Source of the DNA: Atriophallophorus winterbourni
Taxonomy: Eukaryota; Platyhelminthes; Trematoda; Plagiorchiida; Microphallidae
Length of the DNA: 64,000 bases
Direction of reading: 5' to 3'
Assembly: GCA_013407085.1 (NCBI GenBank)
Contig: JACCGJ010000678.1
Span: 1-64,000, forward strand
A program made the translations under genes and the position numbers. Shown here piece by piece: positions 12,807 through 22,317 of this stretch (the first letter of the stretch is position 1; every line of letters starts with the position of its first letter). Under the pieces are notes generated by a model. The model was not told the origin of the DNA. It saw only the letters and a list, made by a program, of their open reading frames with translations, and made no database searches.

Positions 12807-13315
12807 TTCCAAAGGTTGTCACAGCCGGGGGTGGTAGTAGGAATGAGCCGCCTACTATCTATAAAATGCTCCCACGTGGCGTGCGTCTCAAATAGCCTCT
12901 GACAACCAAGTCCAACTCCTGGCCTGCACGAGTGGCTTTCACAAGCCCGGCGGAACTGCTCTTACTGACAGGAGAAGGGGCGAAGGCGGGTGACTGGCGC
13001 CATAAAACCAGTTTGCTCCGGGCAGATGGAGCTCGTCAGCTACTGGCAATCCATCTAGGGGAAGGAAAACCCTGACTCCAAACCCCCATTGCCTTGTGGG
13101 TTACCCGATTGCGGGAAAGGCTTCGGGAGAAAACCCCGAGGAAAAATCCGGAGAGAAGCCCCCGTAGGCAGATAACTGGCGCACAGCGCGTTTATCTGTC
13201 AGCTCCCTGCTGCCTTGTAGGTTGCACTTGGCTGTGCAAAGGCTAGAGAGGTGTACTCGAACAAACACCAAGTGGTGCTGGGGACATCACTTGTACACTA
13301 TCCCCAAGAAACTTC
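12807..13315 (+). promoter_or_regulatory. RTE 5' leader with structured repeats
   Basis: No ORF. Contains a possible long-range pairing GGTTGTC (12814-12820) with GACAACC (12901-12907), a hairpin GGTAGTAGG (12833-12841)/CCTACTATC (12851-12859), and two related hairpin modules at 13090-13129 and 13211-13250. The second half is shared with the truncated element at 34143-34445. It probably supplies promoter or RNA-structure functions to the element; this is inferred from position only. Confidence 0.6.
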
Positions 13316-16300
13316 ATGACGATGTCTCAACGTATATCTCAGCTCTCTGCTACGGCGTTCCCGAGACGCGACGCGCCCTTGGCTCTCCCAGCGGCTAGGG
13401 TGAAAAGTAAGCTAGCTGGGGCCATAAATATCCGTAAGGTCTTTTATCTGGGATGTTGGAACGTACGGACACTGCGTGACGTTGGTAGTCAAGCAATCAC
13501 GATGCGCTCTTTATTGGACTACCAAGTAGATGTTGCTTGTCTTTCCGAGGTCCGCCTTCCCGGACACGGATCCAAATCGATCAAGGTCCCCGGAGTCGAT
13601 CGTAATTATTGGCTTTTTTATAGTGGGCCCGAGGATGGATCTGGTCAGCATGGAGTAGCGATAGCGCTCAGCGACCACGCTAAACAAGCACTTATGTCAT
13701 GGATGCCTGTATCCCCGAGAATTGCGGTGGTCCGGCTGAGGGGTCACCCTTTGAATATAACAGTCGTTTCGGTGTATGCCCCAACCCTATCAGCCGACCA
13801 AACTACAAAAGACGATTTTTATAACCAACTTCAATCCGTAGTCGATAGAGTTGCTGGAAACGACGTACTGATTGTGGCTGGTGACTGGAACGCTCGTACA
13901 GGATCAGCAGATTCCGCAACAAACCGAATCCTGGGAAAATTTGGCCTAGGGCAGCGCTGCGCGAATGGCGATCGACTGATCGAGTTTGCGGCCTACAATC
14001 ACCTATGCGTCTGTAACACTAAATTCCAGCACCATAAAAAAACACTTGGTCACATGGTACTCGAACGATGGTAGAACGGCGAACCAGATTGATTATGTTC
14101 TTATTCGCGCTCGTTGGATGTCTTCGGTGCTCGACTGTAGGTCCTATCGTGGAGCCGAAACAGGGAACGCAGCAGGCACCGATCACACACTTGTTCGCGC
14201 AAAGCTCCGACTTCGCCTGCTAAACCGCCAAAGGAAAACTCCTAGGAAGCGCTTAAACTTGGAAGCCTTAGGAAACCCGGCCCAACGTAAGAAGCTCATT
14301 GACGATATCGCTGAGCGGTTGGATGGGAGTGATGCATCAGTCGAACAACAGTGGTCCAGACTGAAGACCGCTACTCAGACTGCAGCACTAAAAACCCTAG
14401 GCACGGCCTCTCGCCGCCGACGAGATTGGATTTCTCAGAACACCATCGAGCTCTCTGCCCGGGCAAGAGACGCCCGAATGCATGGTGCATCTGATTATCG
14501 CCTCCTCAGGAGAGCTGCTACACGATCAGCCCGCAAGGATCGTCAGCTATATTGGGCAGGAAACCGCATCCGAAATGGAAGCCGCAGCAAGTATAGGAGA
14601 CTTTGGACGACTGTTTCGCCTGATTCGCAGAGCATCTGGAAGCTGTGGTTTTTGTACGAACCTTCGAGATTCGTCAGGACAGATGATATTTGACCTACAT
14701 CAAAAGATAGATAGGTGGGTTGAGCACTTCAGTCAGCTACTGAACCGCCCGTCATCTATCAATGCAGTATTCACTTCCCCGATAAATAGCTGTGAATACC
14801 CGGTCAACTGCGAGGCACCATCAGAATACGAGATATCAAGTGTTTTACGACGAATGCAGAATGGTAAATCGCCAGGTGAGGACGGAATTTCCGTTGAACT
14901 TATTAAAGCCTGTGCCGACGTATTACTATCTCCGCTACACCGGCTGTTTTGTTCGATCTGGGAGACGGAAGTTTTCCCATCAGACTGGGGGATGTCTATC
15001 ATTCTACCACTGCCGAAACGTGGAGATAAATCTGTGTGCTCCAATTACCGCGGAATAAGTCTAATCGACACCGCTGCTAAAGTGTTTGCAACGCTCCTGC
15101 TTAATCGGTTCTCCGCCGAAAGAAATCTGCGCACCAGAGTTAACCAAGGTGGATTTCGCCCTGGGATGGGTTGCGTAGATCAAATATTTACTTTACGCAG
15201 GATCCTCGAGCACCGTGCACGGTATCAACAGCAAACGATAGCTTGCTTTATTGACTTCCGCGCCGCCTTCGACTCCGTAGACCGTGGTTGTTTATGGGAC
15301 ATCATGCTATCGGATGGGGTTCCATTAAAGCTCGTCAACCTAATCAGAGCCTATTACAGCTCTACAAGGGCACGGGTTCGTGTCTACGGTGAAGAATCGC
15401 GTGAATTTAACTTGCACACAGGAGTCAGGCAAGGTTGCCCGCTATCGCCGGTTTGTTTAACTATGTCGTAGACTGGATAATGAACCAGGCGTTAACAGGT
15501 TATCAAGGGGTGCAAATTTCAACGGATCTATGGATTTCCGACCTTGACTACGCTGACGATATAGTCGTTCTGGGCGACAATACCGAAATGCTGCAAAGCG
15601 TTTTAGACCGCATTAGTGCCACTGCCGCGAAAGTCGGTCTTGAGATAAACGCGGCTAAGACCAAGGCATTTTTTTATTCCGACACACCAGGCATCCAGCC
15701 ACTTCGCGTCAGGGTTGTCCGATCGAATACGTTCCAGTCTTTAAATACCTCGGCTCAAGTATATTGCCCAATGGTCAGGCGAAAGATGAAGTGAAGTTAA
15801 GGGTCGATCGTGCTCGTAATGTGTTTTTGCAGTTGAAAGGCACCCTTTGGCGCAAGCCCGGGATCAGCCTAAAAACTAAGACGCGTGTTTATCAAGCAGC
15901 GATCCGCCCTGTACTGCTTTATGGATGCGAGACATGGCCTTTAAGGTCACAGGATGTACGCACATTAGAAGCGTTCGACCATTGGTGCCTTAGGGTAATC
16001 TTGGGCATCCGATATACTGACCGAGTATCTAACGCAGCCGTACGAGAGCGTTGCAGCGGACTATCTCCACTTTCCGCTCACATACAACGGCGAAGGCTGC
16101 AATGGTTTGGCCACGTCCTCCGAAAGACAGACACAGCACTTCCAAAACTCGTCCTCGACCCAAACCCGTTCGCACCTGGCGTCGGCGGCAAGGTGGTCAA
16201 GTGAAAACCTGGCTGTCAACTGTGAAAGAGGATGTAGACACCCTTGGTCTGCGTACCGTCTACGGAGTTCGCAGGTGGGAACGAGACTGGATCACGATCT

Positions 16301-16368
16301 GCAACGATCTCGCCTCCGATCGACGTGCGTGGGCTGGTGCGATCCGAGACATCAATGAAGCCGGCTAA
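13316..16368 (+). pseudogene. RTE endonuclease-reverse transcriptase ORF, frameshifted
   Basis: ATG at 13316. Endonuclease blocks: GCWNVRTL, ACLSEVRLP, VSVYAPT, VAGDWNARTG and TDHTLVRAKL. RT blocks: GKSPGEDGISVELIK, NYRGISLIDTAAKVF, GFRPGMGCVDQIF, ACFIDFRAAFDSVDR, GVRQGCPLSP, catalytic YADD at about 15550 and the C-terminal TKTRVYQAAIRPVLLYGCE. It ends in AGAIRDINEAG and a stop at 16366-16368. Frame changes lie near 14035 (at an A-run), 14555, 15450, about 15730 and 16150, so no functional protein is made. The order and the sequence class (GCWNVRTL, YGCE) match RTE rather than CR1 or Jockey. Confidence 0.92.
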
Positions 16369-16410
16369 TCCACTCGTGGAGCCAGCCGCACAAAAGTAAA
16401 AGTAAGTAAG

Positions 16411-16424
16411 TTACGGTCGACGGC
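16411..16424 (+). repeat. Target-site duplication, right copy
   Basis: Right-hand copy of the 14-15 bp duplication made by RTE insertion; see 12792-12806. Confidence 0.85.
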
Positions 16425-16962
16425 CGGACCCATCAAACATTGATGCGATTCAGAATATGCCACCGGCACATGATATCCCAACACCGCGATCATTCCTCGG
16501 GTTAATCAGCCACTATGGCGAATTTATACTATCAATGCATGAGTTACGCGGCCCTCTCAATGATCCACTGAAAAAGGATGCCCTTGGATATGGTCAAAAG
16601 AAACCCAACAAACTTTCGAGAAGATAAAGTCGATGCTGACCTCAGATCTTTTACTGACACATTACGACCCAAAGCTGTCAATCATATTAGCCTCGGACGC
16701 TTCCAGCTACGGAATCGGTGCAGTTATCTCGCATGTCTTCAAGGATGGAATCGAAAAAGCCATTGCGCACGCAGCACGATTACTCACCACGGCTGAACGG
16801 AATTACAGCCCATTCGAGAAAGAGGTGCTTGCCATCTTCTTCGCGGTCGAGAAATTTCATAAGATGCTATATGGCCGGAAATTCACACTGCTGACGGACC
16901 ATAAACCGTTGCTTGCTATTGTTACATCAAAAAGAGCATTCCTGTCTACACAGCAAACAGCT
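16425..16962 (+). pseudogene. Gypsy RT C-terminus and RNase H, second part
   Basis: This continues the interrupted Gypsy frame: RRPDPSNIDAIQNMPP, PRSFLGLISHYGEF, then RNase H with LTHYDPKLSIILASDASSYG, HAARLLTTAERNYSPFEKEV, FHKMLYGRKFTLLTDHKPLL and, after a one-base shift, SIPVYTAN. Frame changes lie near 16590 and 16930. The homology stops abruptly at about 16962 and pogo-like sequence follows, so the integrase and 3' LTR are missing. Confidence 0.85.
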
Positions 16963-16975
16963 ATGTTTGTTCAAT

Positions 16976-17471
16976 AAAGTACATGGTTACAACGAACTCG
17001 CTTTGTCTGGCTTTTAACCCACAACGCTCCGTCGAGAGTGGCCTGCAGTGCGTTAAGAATAGAACTGACACCCACAGCTTGGCGAGACACAGGCAGCCTG
17101 GCGTACAGTGTGCTAACTGACTCGCACGCACAAGAAAATCACGTGAATTCTCTGTGATTGGCAATCACAGACTCATGACAAATTGCAATCACTCAGTCAG
17201 ACACTCCGTCTGTGAAAAATGCCAGGAGTGCTTTTGATCTCTGCAAAAGATTTTTAAGAATAAAAGGAAAAGTAGTCGAAAGAGAACTTAAATTTGTGGA
17301 GAGAGAGATCGAGGCAGTGGCGAAGTCAAAACTTAAACAAAAAAGTATCGCCAGCTACTTCAGAGAACGTGAGATTGGACTGTCAGTGTCGCAACTCGCT
17401 TACAACGAACTCCGCTCATAACGAACATTTACTCTCTCCCCAGCGATCCGTTGTACCCGGGTTCCACTGTA
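16976..17471 (+). mobile_element. pogo/Tigger-like DNA transposon remnant
   Basis: The right end carries a terminal inverted-repeat-type sequence (reverse complement CAGTGGAACCCGGGTACAAC) next to a TA at 17470-17471, as expected for Tigger elements. A subterminal TTACAACGAACTC motif occurs at 16986 and again at 17400. The frame 17212-17421 encodes a pogo transposase C-terminus (see next entry). The left TIR is not recognisable and most of the transposase is deleted. Confidence 0.65.
17212..17421 (+). pseudogene. pogo/Tigger transposase C-terminal fragment
   Basis: Reads SAFDLCKRFLRIKGKV, then KFVEREIEAV and KQKSIASYF. These resemble the C-terminal tail of pogo/jerky-type DDE transposases, which often end with a KQ-x-SI-x-FF motif. 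Only about 70 residues remain; the DNA-binding and DDE domains are absent. Confidence 0.55.
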
Positions 17472-17489
17472 CTATCACGGATAATTAAG

Positions 17490-18076
17490 ACCTCTATCAG
17501 GCCAACAATGTAGTATCCTGTTCAAGCATGGTCCTCATGGTTAAAAATCACATAACCTTCCTGCAACGCATTTACTAAAGCGCGACAAAACTAGTGACCA
17601 CACTATACAACAGGCCATACGAGGAGAGATCTGCAACATTGAACCTGTTTGACTTTTCTTACCGTCGTGTCAAAGGTGACTTGACATTGTTATTAAACAT
17701 TTCGCATACAGTGGATAACTCACTTGAGCACCAGTTTCATCGGCAAGAAACAAGTGGTAACAGATCGCAAGGCTACAAGTTCTTTATTTAACACTCTAGA
17801 TCAAATTGTTTAAGGTTCTTCTTTGCTGTCCAAGTTTTTTATATGGAAATCTCTCCCCCACATTTCATCTGTGCATCAAGCTTGAACATGTTCAAGACTG
17901 CACCTAACAAGTATATGTTGATCTAAACCAACCACTAACCCGAATACACAAGCTGGCTTTCATATTTAAAAATGTTTTTTGTGTATTCCCCATATTTTAA
18001 TCAATGTCTACTGTGAGGTATTTGCTATTTGGGCCATCAAAACTTTCAATTACTTTGAATAACTTTGAATATCAAA
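17490..18076 (+). mobile_element. CR1/Jockey-like LINE 3' fragment
   Basis: The C-terminal ORF region (YNRPYEERSATLNLFDFSYR at 17609-17668, then LEHQFHRQE) and the 3' UTR match the copies at 47420-48360 and 5843-6500 in opposite orientation. It ends with the family's tail, GGCCATCAAAACTTTCAATT followed by a repeated TACTTTGAAT-type unit to about 18076. Severely 5'-truncated and frame-broken. Confidence 0.8.
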
Positions 18077-18179
18077 TGCAAAATGTACTCACACCATTTA
18101 GTTCCACTCTGGTAGTATTGGAAACGTGCTGCATAACTGCATAAAATATGTGCGGTTCGAATGACAGTCCCTTCCTCTA

Positions 18180-18500
18180 GCCAAGATTATTTATTGTTAG
18201 GAGCATTGAACTCCCCACAATCAAGCAGTATGAATATCTGTGATATCAGTTTATCTGCCTGATTACTCGAAGAACAATATAAGGTACCTATTGTGGTAAA
18301 GGAAGTTGCAATCCTCAAAAGGCACCATAAGCTCTCCACTAGACCGGCAGTCTGCTGGGAAAGAACTAGCACGAGGTTCGAAATAAGTTGCTGGAAGTAT
18401 AACGCAACCTTGTAGTGGACTATGGAAAATAAGTCTAGCACTACACCCAATATGGCAAAAATGGAAAGAACTCACTAATGGACCAAGGGAGCAAATGTCC
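18180..18500 (-). pseudogene. LINE endonuclease (EEP) fragment
   Basis: On the - strand: ARLIFHSPLQG, SLWCLLRIATSF, IGTLYCSSSNQADKLI and EFNAPN. This corresponds to the middle of LINE endonucleases, where IG-x-x-YRPP and GDFNAPN are expected. The histidine/aspartate core is partly altered (GEFNAPN for GDFNAPN), and at least one frame change is needed. Confidence 0.6.
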
Positions 18501-18689
18501 AAATAAAAATCCAGAGAAGTTAAACGATAGAGAGGTCATCCACACAGGAAAAGTCCAAGAGATGATGGAATCCAAGGTGCAGAAAGCGCTAAACATTTTG
18601 CAGGATCCGTTAATCATAATTCCGGCACGCGGCGACACACGCAAACTCAGCAACCGCGGAAGAAGACAAAGTCAGAGTTCCAAATTGTA

Positions 18690-18823
18690 TTAACCGCCAA
18701 ACAGTGTAATATTCGAGCATTGATACAAATGAAGTGTACATGGCCAAAAAAGAAATAATCATACAACGCCAAACATTGTATGTACAAATAAACTACGATA
18801 CAAAGTGAATGCAGTCCGCTACA
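18690..18823 (-). repeat. Probable Gypsy 3' LTR start (- strand)
   Basis: On the - strand a purine tract (GGTGGGGGAG, 18828-18837) is followed by TGTAGCGGACTGC starting at 18823, the arrangement of a polypurine tract and the beginning of a 3' LTR. The LTR's far end could not be located; 18690 is an estimate. Confidence 0.4.
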
Positions 18824-18883
18824 ATACTCCCCCACCAGAGCGCTAGTTATGCTTGAAGTAAGGATAACATACGCTCGAAATGT

Positions 18884-18960
18884 TCATATGGCCATATAAT
18901 CAGCAAGACGTTTGGGCCGATGCGCATGTCTACCAGTTCGAGTTTGAACAGGGGTAGAAG
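18884..18960 (-). pseudogene. Gypsy pol C-terminal tail
   Basis: The - strand reads RTGRHAHRPKRLADYMAI and then a TGA stop at 18884-18886. Basic R-x-GR-x-x-RPPxRL tails are typical of the end of Gypsy polyproteins just before the polypurine tract and 3' LTR, which fits the LTR edge at 18823. Upstream on the - strand, a Pro/Ser-rich frame (18962-19180) is probably the same tail in another frame. Confidence 0.5.
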
Positions 18961-19179
18961 GTCAGAAGGATTGAGATGAACATGGGGGGTTAGGCGGTTG
19001 TGATTGCGGATTAATGAAGCTTGATGGAGTTGGCGGTTTAACCCCACGAAAGCTATTTTTGTGCACGGAATATGCTGTGATTTTAGGATCTTTATTTATA
19101 GAGGACTCGCTCATGGTGGGGTGTCCAGTGAGTCTTCCAAAAAAGCCGCCAAAAATTGACAAATAAGAAAGAAAATGCA

Positions 19180-19207
19180 AAATACAAAGTGAATGTAATT
19201 CGCTACA
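19180..19207 (-). repeat. Second copy of the Gypsy LTR edge
   Basis: TGTAGCGAATTACATTCACT (from 19207 downwards on the - strand) repeats the edge at 18823 (TGTAGCGGACTGCATTCACT) and is again preceded by a GGTGAGGT purine tract. Similarity ends after about 28 bp. Two such edges 384 bp apart imply a rearranged or nested pair. Confidence 0.4.
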
Positions 19208-19364
19208 ACCTCACCACTGACACTAGTCAACGCCTGATCACAGCTGATGACTATGTTCCGGTGTTTTCCAAGCCGTCATTCGGTCCCAGAATTTGTAGCT
19301 GCGACTGAGAAAAAAGGAAAGGGTTTCTAAGTTATTCATTTGCATGCTTTTCTGTCACAACACA

Positions 19365-19406
19365 CCCCACGACCGGTTTCGTGCTGTTTGCACTCATCAG
19401 GTAGGG
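19365..19406 (-). ncRNA. Hammerhead ribozyme motif (type I), well conserved
   Basis: On the - strand: stem I strand CCCTAC (19406-19401), core CTGATGA, stem II GTGC-AAACA-GCAC, core GAAA, a two-pair palindromic stem III (CCGG), cleavage triplet GTC (ends 19371), stem I strand GTGGGG. Stem I pairs 6 bp with one G-U wobble, stem II pairs 4 bp, and every invariant core base is present. The very short stem III is typical of retroelement hammerheads, which may work as dimers. It lies between a LINE 3' fragment and a Gypsy edge, so its host element is unclear. Cleavage is predicted between 19371 and 19370. Confidence 0.8.
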
Positions 19407-19619
19407 ACAGTATGATCTGGATCCGCATGCTCTTGAAACAGTGGATGAATGGTAAACAAGGAGCGCTTGTATGCCACTGTTGGGTTTCTCTTCACCAAGC
19501 CGGTGAGAGGTTAGCTATGGAAAATTGGTGCGTACATTTAAAACATGACATTTAAAACGAAGCATTATATAACAGGATTTTTATGATTTTTAAATCGTGG
19601 TCAAGACCATATAAATTCA

Positions 19620-19975
19620 AAATGAACTAAAAATGGACAATGGTGACGACAGACAACCTGTATATTCACGAAAAGAGTCTGGGTAAAGCCCAAGCCACAA
19701 GGCATCTGCAACTCTTTTGAATGCACCTATTGATGTGCAAGCTATTAGTTCCTCAGGCAGCTTGTTCTAGAAGCTTACCAATCTTTCACTGAAAAAGATT
19801 CAGAATGCTGTGGTTTATAGCGAGCTTCAATGTATGTCCTCTATTTGATCGCTCGAGGGAACAGGATTTGATAGTCCCCGTCGCCTAAACCTTTCAGGAT
19901 TTTGAAAGTTTCTATGAGGTCACCCCGTTGACGCCGACGCCGAAGGGAGACGAGACCTAAAGAAATTAGAAATTG
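19620..19975 (-). pseudogene. LINE reverse transcriptase C-terminal fragment
   Basis: The - strand reads SLRRRRQRGDLIETFKILKG followed by YQILFPRAI. RR-x-RGDLIE-x-FKIL is the signature of the C-terminal region of CR1/Jockey-type LINE ORF2. Stops follow. It is a different subfamily from the CR1-like copies elsewhere in the window, which read RRV-GDLILLLNI. Confidence 0.75.
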
Positions 19976-20226
19976 GGTGCTTCTCTGTAGATTTCTATTG
20001 AAATGAATTCTGGATGCTCGATTGGCTCGTTAGCCGCTTTCTGTTATATGCAAACTGAACTGAACTGAAATAATCGTGAACTGTGAACATGTTAAACTTA
20101 TTCTACTTTGACTATGACTAAAGACCACCGTACATTCAAATTAAGCACATTCCATCGTTGGTCTCTTTTTCCCTTTCAGAACGACGTCGAAGTCTTTGGT
20201 GGTCCGTTGCTCGATTGAATGTATGA

Positions 20227-20231
20227 TTATC
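20227..20231. repeat. Target-site duplication TTATC (left)
   Basis: The five bases just outside the left LTR; the same five lie just outside the right LTR at 22195-22199. Confidence 0.85.
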
Positions 20232-20437
20232 TGTGATGAATTGAATTGTATTGAATGGAATGGAATAAACAACTCAAGAATGGAAGTGAGAACAAACCAC
20301 GCTCACTCGAATTACAGTATGTATTAATTAACGTATGTTTTACAACGAGAACTTGAATAACAGTATTATTAATTATTGTTGAATGAATGATGATGAATTA
20401 TTGAGTATTATTGATCGTTAATCAAACAATCACCACA
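20232..20437 (-). repeat. 3' LTR of Gypsy element (206 bp)
   Basis: Differs from the partner at 21989-22194 by a small number of substitutions. Begins TGTGGTGAT and ends ATCACA on the element strand. Confidence 0.9.
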
Positions 20438-20539
20438 ACCACCGCAGTTTGCGAATGATCCCGGGTTTTTATAATCCCGGTACGGCTTGTTCAACAAACG
20501 TTCTGATCTTCCTAACAGTCTTTTGGGTTCAAATGTCGT

Positions 20540-20893
20540 TCATATTTGCTTCAACAATCTAGTATTTAATGTAAGACAATAATCGCCGCAAATCCTTGGT
20601 GTCTTTCCATCAGACTTCAAAGGTGTGACAATAGGTGTGCTCAAAGCAGAGGACTCAACATTTCCAATTATACCATTAGAACACAGATCTTTCAAAAATT
20701 TCTCAACAGGTTCCCGGAGTCCATATGGAATGAGGCGGCGTTTGAGAAACACAGGGTTTCCTTCTACGTCAAGAGAAATTGGAGAAATTCGCATTCCCCC
20801 AGTTGCTTGCAAACATTTTATTATGAGATTCTTCAATTCTGAAGTATCTTCAGATGTTGTCAACAGAGAAAGACTAATTTTTAGAGCTTGCAT
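20540..20893 (-). pseudogene. Gypsy reverse transcriptase N-terminal fragment
   Basis: The frame on the - strand reads NPVFLKRRLIPYGLREPVEK, LCSNGIIGNVESSALSTPIV and KSDGKTPRICGDYCLTLNTR. This is the first RT block of Gypsy elements (R-x-IPYGLR, TP-V-x-KSDGK, ICGDYR), lying upstream of the polymerase active site. The catalytic part has been deleted; the 3' LTR follows about 100 bp further on. Confidence 0.85.
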
Positions 20894-21545
20894 TGCTTTC
20901 CAAACGAGAATAGATGGGCCGGTTCTAATGACAATGAATCTACAGGCAGCAGTATTTTTTCATCTCGGATGGAGATCATACACGATCGAACGACAGGAAT
21001 AGCATGTCCAGTAATGCCTTTAATTATGAGGCTAGTAGGTTGGATTTCCGCATTAGAAGCAAACTGTTTTAGATCTTTCTGGGTAATAAGCGATATAACG
21101 CTACACGTATCTAGAATAAAATCTAGGGATATGCCACTAGTAACACAAGAAATGGTTTCACGAATGTGGCTAGAATTGCCAGATGTCGCGGAAAAGATAA
21201 TGATTTAAATTCATCATTAACATCGCTAACCTGAGCGTTTTTCGAATCAGTCCATACGTTTTGGGAGTTCGACAAACGGATTGAATATAAAAAAAGTTTT
21301 ACCGCACTTGTGACATCTGGCTTGACGGAATCGGCAAGTGTGGCGTGGTGCAGTCTGCCGCATGACGCACATTTCCCAATTTTGATTGAATTCGAATGAT
21401 TATCAGTAACGCGACTAAAATTCGGTTGATAATTTAGCTGTTGACCTGCTATAGCATTCTTCGTTATTTCACATATATGTGTATTAAACATGACAGAACT
21501 TTCTGTTGGCGACAAATCTGTCGTTTCCACAAGCGCATCTTCATA

Positions 21546-21947
21546 CTATTCACAGTGAGCTCGAACATCTTTAAAAGAGGGTTTTGGCAGTTTCAAGAGC
21601 TCATTCTGCAAAACACTGTCATTTATACCAGCGATTAGACGATCTTTCAATTGCATTTTTAACAAGTTACCGAAGTCGCATTTCGCTGCCTGAATTAACA
21701 ACTGCAGAATAAATTCGCGAATTCCTTGATTGGACTGACGCACCATGGTATAAAATTTCGCACGTTCAGTTGCTTCGAAATGTACAGGTTTCACGTATTG
21801 CATTGAAAGCAGATTTTCCGATTGAATTGGGAAAACGAACAGATTTTTATCATTATCGGCTTTCGGCCCAGTCATACACCAAATTTCGAATCTTTCAAAA
21901 TAGTCTTCAATTTCTCGAGCATTTGCATTTATGTCGAGAAGTTCCAA
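21546..21947 (-). pseudogene. Gypsy gag (capsid region)
   Basis: The 133-codon frame (- strand) starts MELLDINANAREIEDYFERF (read from a TTG codon) and contains KFYTMVRQSNQGIREFILQL and DRLIAGINDSVLQNELLKLP. This is a capsid-type gag with the usual Gypsy helix pattern. A stop at about 21546 separates it from the following frame (21123-21530), which holds CASCGRLHHATL, a degraded zinc knuckle. Confidence 0.8.
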
Positions 21948-21988
21948 AATAGAATTCGCCAGGAAGAAATCCTGCTCGCGACGCTAAA

Positions 21989-22194
21989 TGTGATGAATTG
22001 AATGGTATTGAATGGAATGGAACAACCAACCCAAGAATGGAAGTGAGAACAAACCACGCTCACTCGAATTACAGTATGTATTAATTAATGTATGTTTTAC
22101 AACGAGAACTTAAATAACAGTATTATTGATTATTGTTGAATGAATGATGATGAATGATTGAGTATTATTGATCGTTAATCGAACGATCACCACA
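21989..22194 (-). repeat. 5' LTR of Gypsy element (206 bp)
   Basis: The 5' LTR on the - strand. The sequence just inside it (TTTAGCGTCGCGAGCAGG, 21988 downwards) is the probable primer-binding region. Confidence 0.9.
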
Positions 22195-22199
22195 TTATC
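22195..22199. repeat. Target-site duplication TTATC (right)
   Basis: Matches 20227-20231 exactly. Confidence 0.85.
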
Positions 22200-22317
22200 A
22201 CCTCTCGGAATACGTTGACTTGTCGTATCTTTGAATATGTGATTGCGCGCACGTTTTGAATTATTTATGTTGCACTGCGCAGCGTCTAACTTGGCTCATA
22301 GGCAATAGTTAATAGGT

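Larger units (their letters stand above)
12807..16410 (+). mobile_element. RTE-clade non-LTR retrotransposon, about 3.6 kb, near full length
   Basis: The element is flanked by a 14-15 bp target-site duplication and lies inside Gypsy RT. It has a GC-rich structured 5' leader (12807-13315), one long decayed ORF (EEP endonuclease plus RT) and a short 3' UTR ending in an AAGTAA-type repeat (16394-16410). Non-LTR elements of this clade nick the target with the endonuclease and reverse-transcribe their RNA in place. A complete 5' leader is uncommon, since most LINE copies are 5'-truncated. Base composition is visibly more GC-rich than the surroundings. Confidence 0.92.
20232..22194 (-). mobile_element. 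Internally deleted Gypsy LTR retrotransposon with both LTRs and TSD
   Basis: Two LTRs of identical length (206 bp; 20232-20437 and 21989-22194) begin and end with TGTG/CACA-type termini and are bracketed by perfect 5-bp duplications (TTATC). The interior, read on the - strand, has a gag at 21546-21947, a zinc-knuckle region near 21300-21400, and only the first part of RT (20540-20893). RNase H and integrase are missing, so the copy is an internally deleted, non-autonomous derivative. The near-identical LTRs suggest a fairly recent insertion. Confidence 0.92.

Noticed and set aside
18137..18165. GGTTCGAATGA resembling a tRNA B box
   Set aside because: No A box at the right distance and no cloverleaf; no tRNA gene could be supported anywhere in the window.
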